A DNA stretch of 64,000 nucleotides from Paraburkholderia elongata. Its GTDB lineage: Bacteria > Pseudomonadota > Gammaproteobacteria > Burkholderiales > Burkholderiaceae. The stretch is taken from assembly GCF_013177735.1 (NCBI RefSeq), contig NZ_WOEZ01000208.1, positions 1 through 64,000 of the forward strand, given 5' to 3'. The position numbers and the translations under genes are program-made. The notes beneath the pieces are model-generated. The model saw only the letters and a program-made list of their open reading frames with translations. It did not search any database and was not told where the DNA came from. Positions 45,122-53,727 of the stretch are shown piece after piece. The stretch's first letter is position 1. Every line of letters starts with the position of its first letter.

Positions 45122-46321
45122 CTACTTCATCGCCACCCAGTGTCCGCTTGCGTCGAGCCGCTGGTAGGGCGTGAAATTGCCGCCGCGCACGGTGATGACG
45201 ATATACACCGCGTTGCTGCGGTCACCTTTCGGGTTGAAGCCGATCGTCCCAGTCGCGCCCTGGTAGCCCGAGATTTTGTGCAAGGCAGCACTGATCGCTG
45301 CGGGCGCCGTCGATTTTGCGTTCGCGATCGCTTTTGCGGTGACTCCGACGGCATCGTATTCGTAGACCGAATAGGGGCCGGGAGCTTGCCCGTAGGCCTT
45401 CGTATAGTCGTCGATATAGCCGTGCGCGGCGCTCAGGAACTGCGCCAGCGGCGCCGTGGTGATGACCATGTCGTCGGCCGCGGGGCCGGCTGTTTTCATC
45501 AGCGTGGGGTCGTTGGTGGCGTCGCCGCCCATCAGCGTCATCTTCAGGCCGAGTTGCCGCGCCTCCTTCACCATCAGGCCGGCTTCGGCAAAATAGCCGG
45601 TGTAATAGATGACGTCCGGCTTCAGTGCGGCGACGTGGGTCAGCGTCGGCGAGTAGTCCATCTGGCCGGGCGTGATCGCATCGTCGTAGACGACATCGAC
45701 GCCGTTTTTCTTCAGCGCTTCCACCGTGTTGTCGGCGAGGCCCTTGGAATAGGTCGTGTTGTCGTTGATGACCGCCGCACGTTTTGCATGCAGGAAGTTC
45801 TTGATGAAGTTGGCTGCAAACGGGCCCTGCTCGTCGTCACGGCCGATCGTGCGGAACACGTTCTCGTAGCCCATCTCGGTCAGTTTCGGATTGGTCGACG
45901 CGTCCAGCACGTAGGGAATACCGACGCGGTGAAAGGTCGTCAATTCCGGCAGCGCGGCGCTTGAGCAGTAACCGCCTGCTACCGCGACGACACCCGCATC
46001 GACCAGTTTCTGCGCCGCTTGCACCGCTGTCTGCGCGTCGCAGGCGTCGTCTTCCGGTACTAGTTCGATCTGCTTGCCGAGCACGCCGCCGGCCGCGTTG
46101 ATTTTGGCGGCGGCCAGCTTGGCGCCGTTGACGATGTCCTGGCCGGCATTGGCGCTGCTGCCCGACAGCGGCACGGGCACGCCGATCTTGAGCGTGGCGC
46201 CCTGGCTTCGCGCCGAACCGGGGACCGTGCCGGCGAGCACGGCCAGAGCGGCCACGGCCGCGATTGTCGTTCGCCGCAAGACGCGAGCTGCGTCGGGCGT
46301 ACCATTCTTCTGAGCAATCAT
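45122..46321 (-). CDS. Branched-chain amino acid-type periplasmic binding protein
   Basis: Product of 399 aa with a signal peptide ending near GTVPGSARSQG and a LivJ/LivK-type domain: LKIGVPVPLSGSSANAGQDIVNGAKLAAAKINAAGGVLGKQIELVPEDDACD. A Cys pair (DDACDAQ, GGYCSSA) fits the family disulfide. First gene of the transporter operon. It is divergent from a D-amino-acid dehydrogenase/racemase pair, so the ligand may be an amino acid used by those enzymes rather than Leu/Ile/Val. Confidence 0.92.
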   Translation of the reverse strand: MIAQKNGTPDAARVLRRTTIAAVAALAVLAGTVPGSARSQGATLKIGVPVPLSGSSANAGQDIVNGAKLAAAKINAAGGVLGKQIELVPEDDACDAQTAVQAAQKLVDAGVVAVAGGYCSSAALPELTTFHRVGIPYVLDASTNPKLTEMGYENVFRTIGRDDEQGPFAANFIKNFLHAKRAAVINDNTTYSKGLADNTVEALKKNGVDVVYDDAITPGQMDYSPTLTHVAALKPDVIYYTGYFAEAGLMVKEARQLGLKMTLMGGDATNDPTLMKTAGPAADDMVITTAPLAQFLSAAHGYIDDYTKAYGQAPGPYSVYEYDAVGVTAKAIANAKSTAPAAISAALHKISGYQGATGTIGFNPKGDRSNAVYIVITVRGGNFTPYQRLDASGHWVAMK

Positions 46322-46593
46322 GTTAGTGACTCCTTATTGTGAAAGGGATCGAAGCGATCCGCCACGCGGATAGACCGGTGACATCAGAAAGCGGACGAAA
46401 ACGTGCGTTCGAGTGCAATGCATGATCTGCTGGAGCAATGGCCTGTCTGGCAGGCTCAGCGCGGCGCCGTTAGGAAAGTGCTCCTTTCATGATAGGTCTC
46501 GCCGCAGATTGGACGGGCTAGGGTATCCGCGTATAAACCACCATCCAACGTGCTGGCAGCGCTATATTTGAACGATAGGTACGGGAGAAACGC

Positions 46594-47838
46594 ATGAAAA
46601 GCGTCGTGCTGGGGGGCGGAATCGCAGGCGTCACGGCCGCCTGGTACCTCGCGAAAGAGGGCCGCGAGGTCACGGTGATCGACCGCCAGCCGGGCGTCGC
46701 GCTCGAGACCAGCTTTGCCAACGCCGGGTTGGTCGCGCCGGGACATTCATATACCTGGGCGTCTCCGCGTGCGCCGAAAATCCTGCTGAAGTCGCTCTTC
46801 GTCGAAGGGCAGGCGCTGCGGCTCAAGCTCAACGCGGACCCGCACATGTGGATCTGGTGCCTCCGGTTCCTGCGAAACTGCACGGCGGAGCGCTCCCGCG
46901 TGAACACGACGCGCAAGGTCACGCTCTGCCGCTACGCGCAGACGCAACTGCAACAGCTGACTGCCGCCGAGCACCTGCAATACGACCGCATTAGCCGCGG
47001 CCTGCTGTATCTCTATCGCGACGAAGCGTCCTTTGCGCGCGGCACGCAAAACATGTCGATCCTCAAAGACAACGGCCTGCCGCTCAAAACGCTCAATGCG
47101 GCGCAGGTCGTCGAACGGGAACCCGCGCTTGGGGCTGCGCGTGACCGGATTGCCGGAGCGATCTATTGCCCCACCGACGAAAGCGGCGATGCGCACCTGT
47201 TCACCCGCGCCTTGAAGACGGCGTGCGAACGCCTTGGCGTGCGTTTCGAATTCGACACGCCGATCAGCGCAATCGAGGCGTCAGGCGACCAGATAGTCGG
47301 CGTGCATACGCCGGCAGGACTCGTGCGAGGTGACGAGTTCGTCCTGGCGCTCGGTTCCTGGTCGCCAATTGTTGCGCGTCGCTTGGGTTATCGGCTGCCG
47401 GTGTATCCGGTAAAGGGCTACTCGGCCACTTTTCCGGTCGGGCCGGATCACCGTCCACCGGATCTTGGCGGCGTCGATGAGAACAACCTCGTGGCGTGGG
47501 CGCGTTTTGGCCAGCGGCTGCGCTTTACTGCAACCGCGGAATTCGCCGGCTACGACACCCGCCACACACCCGCCGATTTCACGACCATGCTGCAGGCCGC
47601 ACGTGAACTGTTCCCCGGCGGCGCCGACTATGACAGCCCGACCTACTGGGCCGGCCTGCGCCCGATGACGCCCGAAGGTACGCCGTTGATCGGCCGCACG
47701 CGCCACAGGAACCTGTATCTGAACACCGGCCACGGACACATGGGGTGGACGATGTCGTGCGGCACCGCGAAACTGCTGGCCGACATCATGGCCGGTCGCC
47801 AACCCGAGATCGACATGACAGGGATGACACTGAAATGA
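46594..47838 (+). CDS. D-amino-acid dehydrogenase-like FAD oxidoreductase
   Basis: Product of 414 aa in the DAO/DadA family. FAD-binding VVLGGGIAGVTAAWYLAKEGREVTVIDRQPGVALETSFANAG is at the N-terminus and GLRPMTPEGTPLIGRT plus NTGHGHMGWTMSCGTAKLLAD at the C-terminus, all typical of DadA, which oxidises D-amino acids to 2-oxo acids and feeds electrons to the respiratory chain. Its stop overlaps the next start (ATGA), so it is translationally coupled to the racemase-like gene. Divergent from the liv-type operon. Confidence 0.9.
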   Translation: MKSVVLGGGIAGVTAAWYLAKEGREVTVIDRQPGVALETSFANAGLVAPGHSYTWASPRAPKILLKSLFVEGQALRLKLNADPHMWIWCLRFLRNCTAERSRVNTTRKVTLCRYAQTQLQQLTAAEHLQYDRISRGLLYLYRDEASFARGTQNMSILKDNGLPLKTLNAAQVVEREPALGAARDRIAGAIYCPTDESGDAHLFTRALKTACERLGVRFEFDTPISAIEASGDQIVGVHTPAGLVRGDEFVLALGSWSPIVARRLGYRLPVYPVKGYSATFPVGPDHRPPDLGGVDENNLVAWARFGQRLRFTATAEFAGYDTRHTPADFTTMLQAARELFPGGADYDSPTYWAGLRPMTPEGTPLIGRTRHRNLYLNTGHGHMGWTMSCGTAKLLADIMAGRQPEIDMTGMTLK

Positions 47839-48611
47839 GCACAGATGCACTGCAGGACGACGCCTACGCAAGACTCGATTTCGTGCTGGACGACGGCATC
47901 TGCCGGCGTGCCGCCATTGGCCTCGTGGTGCTCGCCACCGATCATACGATCGAATACGAATGGCGCAAGCTGCTGACGCAGGATGGCGTGGCGTTCTACG
48001 AAAGCCGCGTGTACAACTCGGCGGATATCACGCCCGAACGGCTGATGGAAATGGACGCGCGCATTGCAGCGGCAGTGGCGCTGATTCGCCCTGGCGAGCG
48101 GATCGATGTTGTGGCGTTTGGCTGCACGTCGGCATCGATGGTGATCGGCGAGGAAAACGTGTTCGCGCGCATTCACGAAGCGCGTCCCGGGGTCGCCTGC
48201 ACCACGCCGATCACCGCTGCGCTCGCCGCGTTGCGCGCGCTCGGCGCGCAGCGAGCCGCACTGTTGACGCCCTATGTGCGTGCGATCAACGACACTATGC
48301 GCGACTACATCGAGGCGCGGGGTGTCGGCGTCACACGTATGGCGTCGTTCGAGCATGCGAACGACAACGAAGTGGCGCGGATTGACGCCGCGTCGCTGCG
48401 AGCCGCCGTCGAGCGCCTTGCACAAAACGCCGACGTGGACGCTGTTTTCGTGTCTTGCACGAGTTTGCGCATTGCCGAAGTGATTCCGGAGCTCGAAGCA
48501 AGGATCGGCAAGCCAGTGATATCGAGCAACTTCGCGATGGCCTGGCACGCGTTGCGCCTCGCAGGTGTGGAGGATTGCGAGCCGCATCTGGGGAGGTTGT
48601 TCGCGCTTTGA
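47835..48611 (+). CDS. Asp/Glu racemase superfamily (maleate isomerase / EutA-like)
   Basis: Product of 258 aa. Two Cys-centred motifs, FGCTSAS at about residue 97 and SCTSLR at about 208, are the paired catalytic cysteines of maleate cis-trans isomerases, amino-acid racemases and related enzymes; arylmalonate decarboxylases keep only one. The pattern also resembles EutA-type proteins of ectoine catabolism. The ATG at 47835 overlaps the dehydrogenase stop. Coupling to a D-amino-acid dehydrogenase favours a racemase role (inference). Confidence 0.82.
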   Translation: MSTDALQDDAYARLDFVLDDGICRRAAIGLVVLATDHTIEYEWRKLLTQDGVAFYESRVYNSADITPERLMEMDARIAAAVALIRPGERIDVVAFGCTSASMVIGEENVFARIHEARPGVACTTPITAALAALRALGAQRAALLTPYVRAINDTMRDYIEARGVGVTRMASFEHANDNEVARIDAASLRAAVERLAQNADVDAVFVSCTSLRIAEVIPELEARIGKPVISSNFAMAWHALRLAGVEDCEPHLGRLFAL

Positions 48612-48641
48612 TCGGAGATAACGTGCGTGACCTGGGCGCAA

Positions 48642-49214
48642 TCAGAACTGGTGGTCGTTGTCCTCGTGTTCATGCAGCGGGTCAGGGCTCTTCTGGGTGG
48701 AGCGCAGCACGCCGGCATCGTCAAAATAGAAGTGGAAGAGCTGATACCACACGTTGTCTTCCAGATAGCGATAGCTCCACACTTCGCGCTTCATTAATGG
48801 GAAATAAGCCGTTTCCTCGGGGCGGCCGAAGTTGACCAGGACGTCATTTTTTGTCCATTTGCCGGGTTCCGCGCGATAGAACTCGCTTGGCTGCAGCACC
48901 TGCCGCACGCTGATCACCTTACCGGTCGCGTCGATGTCCGCGGCCGTGGTGACTTCACCCATCGGCTGTGTCGGCCACATCAGCCGCTTCGAGCCGCCCG
49001 GCAGGTCGTAGGCTTCGCGGGGCGGGCCAAGCCTCGCGATGACCACGGATTCCGGTTCGCCAGCCTGGAAGCCCTGCCATGGCTGCGCGCAGGCGCCCAG
49101 CGCGAGCGCTGCCGTGCAGGCCAGCGCGATGCGCGTGCTATGGGCTAGACGCGGGGCCAGACGCCGTGGGGCGCTGTTTATTGTCGATCGGCGGGATGTC
49201 ATGTCGGACTGCAT
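48642..49214 (-). CDS. SmpA/OmlA-like outer-membrane lipoprotein
   Basis: Product of 190 aa. A signal sequence with lipobox LGAC (Cys at about residue 42) precedes two repeats of a BamE/OmlA-like pattern: GEPESVVIARLGPPREAYDLPGGSKRLMWPTQPMGE and NDVLVNFGRPEETAYFPLMKREVWSYRYLEDN. It ends His/Asp-rich. Probably an envelope assembly or stability lipoprotein. Internal starts (49202) would shorten the N-terminus. Convergent with the racemase-like gene. Confidence 0.82.
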   Translation of the reverse strand: MQSDMTSRRSTINSAPRRLAPRLAHSTRIALACTAALALGACAQPWQGFQAGEPESVVIARLGPPREAYDLPGGSKRLMWPTQPMGEVTTAADIDATGKVISVRQVLQPSEFYRAEPGKWTKNDVLVNFGRPEETAYFPLMKREVWSYRYLEDNVWYQLFHFYFDDAGVLRSTQKSPDPLHEHEDNDHQF

Positions 49215-49389
49215 ACATCAGATCAAGCACTTAACTTTGACACTGAGTGCAGAAAAAAATTGCGGCCGATTCATTCCGGATGCATTGACGGTTTTCGGCC
49301 GGATGATCCCGCAACGCAATGGGGCGGAAAACCAGAAAAGAAGCGGCGCATAATACTGAAATTCGTTTGTCAGGAAGATGGAGGTAGAT

Positions 49390-49698
49390 ATGACTACGTT
49401 TGCTATCGACGGCGTACGGATTAACCCTGCAACCGATCGTGTCACGCACGTGCGCTGGGCTCCCGTCGACCTGAGGACGCATGAGTGGCTGTCCCCGACC
49501 GCGATTGTCGAGGTGTCCGAGGTGGTTAAAGCGATCCATGCGGGAGACGCAGGTTGGTCCCTTTTTACCCTCGGCGGTGTGAGATTTCTGGGTCCGAAAA
49601 TAAAGATCGTTGCGCACACCAACGGTCCTGATGGAATCGACACAGAGGACCCCGACGGGAGTGTCGAAAAGTCCATCGACGATCTTCCGCAGGTTTGA
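49390..49698 (+). CDS. Small unknown protein (DUF3892-like)
   Basis: Product of 102 aa: TFAIDGVRINPATDRVTHVRWAPVDLRTHEWLSPTAIVEVSEVVKAIHAGDAGWSLF and a C-terminal acidic tail. It has the look of a small beta-rich domain of the DUF3892 kind. GGAGG 6 bases before ATG 49390 supports this start over the upstream ATG at 49378. First of three small genes on the plus strand. Confidence 0.6.
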   Translation: MTTFAIDGVRINPATDRVTHVRWAPVDLRTHEWLSPTAIVEVSEVVKAIHAGDAGWSLFTLGGVRFLGPKIKIVAHTNGPDGIDTEDPDGSVEKSIDDLPQV

Positions 49699-49783
49699 CG
49701 AAGCGCCGGTATGGTCGAGCGCTCTCGACTTTCATGCCGCACCGCCTGCATACGATTCCTTCAAATTCCGGATGGAGACTGCC

Positions 49784-50053
49784 ATGTGGGACAAGATCGA
49801 GCACAACGGATACGAAGTCTGGGTCCTTCCGATCCTTGCATTCGGCCCGCGGGCTCCAACCACCTTATGGCATTACTCGGCGTACATTTGTCGCCATAAT
49901 GCCGATGCCCACGTTGCTGGGCAGAGCATTCGCTTCGAGGAACTTGCCGCCACTTTTCGCAGTGAAGAAGAAGCCCGCGAGGCTGGGTATGTCGAAGGCA
50001 AGCGTCGCGTCGATATGATTCCCGTAGGCGGGTGGGCTGCCAGTGGCGGCTGA
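49784..50053 (+). CDS. Small unknown protein (89 aa)
   Basis: Product of 89 aa starting MWDKIEHNGYEVWVLPILAFG and ending VEGKRRVDMIPVGGWAASGG. The segment FRSEEEAREAGYVEGKRRVD looks like an amphipathic helix found in small host-unknown proteins. GGAG lies 7 bases before ATG 49784; an in-frame ATG at 49772 is the alternative. Family not recognised. Confidence 0.55.
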   Translation: MWDKIEHNGYEVWVLPILAFGPRAPTTLWHYSAYICRHNADAHVAGQSIRFEELAATFRSEEEAREAGYVEGKRRVDMIPVGGWAASGG

Positions 50054-50074
50054 CTATCGCTCAAGTTAATCAAA

Positions 50075-50299
50075 ATGGAACTCTGGATTCAGCCCTGCAC
50101 GCCATGCGCCGACCTTTACGGACAGTCCTCGACGGTTGACCCACACGACACGCTGACTCTGGTCGGAGCCGGTGCGGTGAAGGATGCGAGAGTGGAGCAG
50201 CATTTCACCTGCACGCGATGCGGTGCGGCGTTTGTTCGCATCCTTGCAGGCGAGCCGCGAACGCAAATCTGGATGCTGGTGAATGCCGGTCAGCATTAA
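50075..50299 (+). CDS. Small zinc-ribbon-like protein (74 aa)
   Basis: Product of 74 aa with CTPC at about residues 8-11 and CTRC at about 46-49, the two knuckles of a possible four-Cys zinc ribbon, followed by GAAFVRIL. It starts 21 bases after the preceding small gene and may share its transcript. No family recognised. Confidence 0.55.
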   Translation: MELWIQPCTPCADLYGQSSTVDPHDTLTLVGAGAVKDARVEQHFTCTRCGAAFVRILAGEPRTQIWMLVNAGQH

Positions 50300-50519
50300 C
50301 TCGTCGGCAGATGGCGGCCGCCTGATTGGAGCGAGAAGCGGAGCTGGCGGCGAGCCATTGATCGTGGCATTCGGGGCATCATGCGTGACGAGACGCCATA
50401 CCCATCCTCTCAGTTTCTGAAATGCCGGTTCGCGATTTTGCCCAGTTCTCTTTAAAGATGGAAGCCGGTAACGTTGAAGGTGCCACCTGCGGGGTTATCC
50501 GCGAGCCAGGAGCCGTTCA

Positions 50520-51143
50520 ATGAATCACCCACACCCGTACCCGAGCGACATCGCCTTCACGCCAACGGTGAAGGCTATCCAGACCCGCAACGGCTCGCGT
50601 GATGCGTATGCGCGTATGGAAGCCGAACGCGGCTGGGAGACACGTATCACGCCAGGCATCGCGAGCTTCATCGAGCAGCAGACGAGCGTGTTCTTCGCCA
50701 CCGCGAACAATGAAGGCCAGCCCTATATTCAGCATCGCGGCGGCCCTGCGGGTTTTCTGCACGTACTCGACGACCACACAATCGCGTTCGCCGATTTCGC
50801 CGGCAATCGCCAATACATCACGCTGGGCAATCTCGCCGACAATTCGAAGGCCTATCTCTTCCTCATCGACTACGCGCACCGGCAGCGCATCAAGCTCTGG
50901 GGCGACGCGCGCGTGGTCGAAGACGATCCTGAACTGCTGGCAAAGCTGATGCCGCAAGGATATAAAGCGCGCGGCGAGCGGGCGATCGTGATGACCGTCA
51001 GTGCGTGGGATGTGAACTGCTCGAAGCATATTCCGCAGCGTTTCGAAGCAGCGGACGTTGCCGCCGCGCTCGAAGAACGGGATCGGCGCATCGAGGCGCT
51101 GGAGGCTGAAATCGCGCGGTTACGGGCTACATCGCACGCATGA
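50520..51143 (+). CDS. Pyridoxamine 5'-phosphate oxidase-like FMN-binding protein
   Basis: Product of 207 aa with a split-barrel flavin-binding domain: TPTVKAIQTRNGSRDAYARMEAERGWETRI, then FIEQQTSVFFATANNEGQPYIQHRGGPAGFLHVLDDHTIAFADFAGNRQYITLGNL. A C-terminal coiled coil of about 30 residues (EERDRRIEALEAEIARLRA) follows. These proteins are general flavin-linked reductases/oxidases; substrate unknown. The LysR gene begins 57 bases downstream in the same direction. Confidence 0.88.
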   Translation: MNHPHPYPSDIAFTPTVKAIQTRNGSRDAYARMEAERGWETRITPGIASFIEQQTSVFFATANNEGQPYIQHRGGPAGFLHVLDDHTIAFADFAGNRQYITLGNLADNSKAYLFLIDYAHRQRIKLWGDARVVEDDPELLAKLMPQGYKARGERAIVMTVSAWDVNCSKHIPQRFEAADVAAALEERDRRIEALEAEIARLRATSHA

Positions 51144-51200
51144 TTTGACGCGCGTTTCGACCCGCTATGATGGTGGCATCCTCACTCGGCCACCCTCATC

Positions 51201-52157
51201 ATGCGGATCGCCCCTTTACCCCCGCTTCAATGCCTGATTGCATTCGAATCGGCCGTGCGCCATGCCAGCTTCACTAAAGCGGCCGTAGAACTGTATCTGA
51301 CGCAAAGCGCGGTCAGCCGCCAGATCGCGCAGCTCGAAGACTTCCTCGGCCGCTCGCTCTTCGTGCGCGAGCACCGCGCCCTACGTTTGACGATCGCCGG
51401 CGAACGTTACGCGAAGCACGTGCAGTGGCTGCTCGCCAATTGCTCGGAAGCCACGCTCGATGTGATGAAGCGATACGGCGATCTGGAACTGACGATTGCG
51501 TGTTCGTCGGGGGTGGTGGTGTTGTGGCTCACGCCGCGCCTGGGCGCGTTTCGTGCCGCCCATCCGAACGTGAAGATCCGGATGATCGTACGCGACGGCC
51601 TCGCGTCGCTGTCGCCCGCGGAATTCGACGTCGGTCTGTACTACATCCGCCAGCGCGCCGAGCCGCATTTCACCGCCCGCCGCATTTTCGACGAAGACGT
51701 GTACCCGGTATGTTCACCCGGATATCTCGCCGGCCGTGTGCTGGAACCCGCCGATCTCGCGCACGAAACCTTGCTGATGCAGGAAGACGGTCAGCGGCAA
51801 TGGATGTCGTGGTCCGAATGGTTCCGTCTCAACAATGTGCAGATGCCTGGCTCGCCGCAGTCGGTTGTCGTTAATCATTATCCGCAACTCGTGCAGATGG
51901 CGATTCTCGGCCAGGGCGTCGTGCTCGGCTGGCGTCACATGATCGATGCGTGTCTGGACGAGGGTCTGCTGGTGCGCGCCACGCGAGCGTCGGCGAGCCA
52001 CGGTGGCGGCTACTACGTCGTATCGCCGAACGATCGCGCGGAGAATCAGGCGGCGCGCCTCTTTACACGCTGGCTTTTCGAGCAGGCTGAGGCGCAGGCA
52101 AGCGTGCAGACCGGCGGGCAAACGATCGCAGAGACGAGCAACGCGCCCCGCGCCTGA
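51201..52157 (+). CDS. LysR-family regulator, GcvA-like
   Basis: Product of 318 aa. The start PPLQCLIAFESAVRHASFTKAAVELYLTQSAVSRQIAQLEDFLG is the GcvA-type winged helix, followed by a periplasmic-binding-protein-like effector domain. C-terminal 20 residues are Gln/Thr-rich and variable. Located upstream of an MFS transporter and an amidohydrolase, which it probably controls. Confidence 0.9.
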   Translation: MRIAPLPPLQCLIAFESAVRHASFTKAAVELYLTQSAVSRQIAQLEDFLGRSLFVREHRALRLTIAGERYAKHVQWLLANCSEATLDVMKRYGDLELTIACSSGVVVLWLTPRLGAFRAAHPNVKIRMIVRDGLASLSPAEFDVGLYYIRQRAEPHFTARRIFDEDVYPVCSPGYLAGRVLEPADLAHETLLMQEDGQRQWMSWSEWFRLNNVQMPGSPQSVVVNHYPQLVQMAILGQGVVLGWRHMIDACLDEGLLVRATRASASHGGGYYVVSPNDRAENQAARLFTRWLFEQAEAQASVQTGGQTIAETSNAPRA

Positions 52158-52359
52158 CTGCATTTCGCATGCGCCACGCGCATGCATGCATGCGAATCTT
52201 TCGTTTCGAAAACAAATCAGGTCTCTCTACGATCGGCTTGATGCAGGCGAAAGCGCCGCTCGATGCCGATGCGTCGCCTTGCTGGCAGATCCGCCGGCCC
52301 CGTAGCCACGCAACGGCCGCACGAGCGGTCGTACACGCAGCCTGATGAGGAAAGAGACC

Positions 52360-53667
52360 ATGCAAGGAACGCTTTCATCCAACGTCGCGATATCCGTGGA
52401 TACACTCGCGCGGCAGCGCCGCCGCGCCATTATCGCCACTGTGCTCGGCAACGGGCTCGAGTGGTTCGACTTCACTGTCTATAGCTTTTTCGCGGTGATC
52501 ATCGCCAAGCTGTTCTTTCCGACCGGTAATGAACTGACTTCGCTGCTGCTTGCCGTCGCGACGTTCGGCGTCGGCTTTTTCATGCGGCCGGTGGGCGGCA
52601 TCGTGCTCGGCGTGTACGCGGATAAAGTGGGACGAAAGGCGGCGCTCTCGCTGACCATTCTGCTGATGGCGGGTGGCACTGCACTCATCGGCCTCGCACC
52701 GACCTACGACCAGATCGGTCTGTGGGCGCCGGTGCTGATCGTGGTTGCCCGGTTGCTGCAAGGTTTTTCGGCCGGCGGCGAAATGGGCACCGCCACTGCG
52801 TTTCTTACCGAATATGCGCCGGCTGGCAAGCGCGCATTCTATTCGAGCTGGATTCAGTCGAGCATTGGCTTCGCTGTGCTGCTGGGCGCTGCGGTCGGCA
52901 CATTCGTGACGGCAGGTCTGAGCGCCGATGCGCTGCATTCTTGGGGCTGGAGAATGCCCTTCCTGATCGGCATTCTGATCGGGCCGGTCGGCTATTTCAT
53001 TCGTAGCCGCATGGACGAAACGCCGGCGTTCAGCGCGGTTGCCGAGCAAGCCAGGAACGACTCACCGCTCGCGGAAGTGTTCCGCCGCTTTCCGCGTGAG
53101 ACGTTCGCGAGCTTTTCGATGGTGATTCTGTGGACGGTGTGCACCTACGTGCTGCTGTTCTATATGCCGACGTATTCGGTGCGTACGCTTCATCTGCTGC
53201 AATCGACGGGCTTTCTTGCCGGCATGTTCGGTGGCGTGATGATTATGTGTTTCTCGCCGGTGGTCGGCATACTCGCTGATCGCTTCGGCCGCCGCCGCTT
53301 TCTGTCAGGCGCTGCTGCTTTGATTTTGCTGCTTGCATGGCCGATGTTCGCCTACATCAACCGCGCGCCTGGGCTCGCTTCGCTGATCGTATTTCAGGGC
53401 GTGTTCGGCTTGCTGATCGCCGTCTACACCGGTCCGATTCTCGCGGCATTCTCGGAGCTGTTTCCGACCAAAGTGCTGTCTACGGGCCTCTCCGTTGCGT
53501 ACAACTTCGCGGTGACGATTTTCGGTGGCTTCGCGCCGTTCTTCATCACGTGGCTGATCGCGTCGACAGGCAGCAATATGGCGCCCGCAATCTACGTGAT
53601 GATCGCCGCGACCATTAGCCTCGTCGGCACGTTCTATGTGCGCGATCCGCGCCGTAGCCACGCCTGA
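52360..53667 (+). CDS. MFS transporter, metabolite:H+ symporter (MHS) family
   Basis: Product of 435 aa with twelve transmembrane helices. The MHS entry GNGLEWFDFTVYSFFAVIIAKLFFP and the loop motifs GVYADKVGRKAAL (motif A, first half) and GILADRFGRRRFL (second half) are present. The family takes up citrate, dicarboxylates, proline/betaine and similar acids. ATG 52360 is chosen with AGGAAAGAG upstream; 52345 is also in frame. The amidohydrolase follows after 60 bases. Confidence 0.91.
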   Translation: MQGTLSSNVAISVDTLARQRRRAIIATVLGNGLEWFDFTVYSFFAVIIAKLFFPTGNELTSLLLAVATFGVGFFMRPVGGIVLGVYADKVGRKAALSLTILLMAGGTALIGLAPTYDQIGLWAPVLIVVARLLQGFSAGGEMGTATAFLTEYAPAGKRAFYSSWIQSSIGFAVLLGAAVGTFVTAGLSADALHSWGWRMPFLIGILIGPVGYFIRSRMDETPAFSAVAEQARNDSPLAEVFRRFPRETFASFSMVILWTVCTYVLLFYMPTYSVRTLHLLQSTGFLAGMFGGVMIMCFSPVVGILADRFGRRRFLSGAAALILLLAWPMFAYINRAPGLASLIVFQGVFGLLIAVYTGPILAAFSELFPTKVLSTGLSVAYNFAVTIFGGFAPFFITWLIASTGSNMAPAIYVMIAATISLVGTFYVRDPRRSHA

Positions 53668-53727
53668 AGCAGCGCGTCCGGCTAACGGAAGCTGGATAGA
53701 TTGCTTCATCAAGCCAGGAAAATACCA

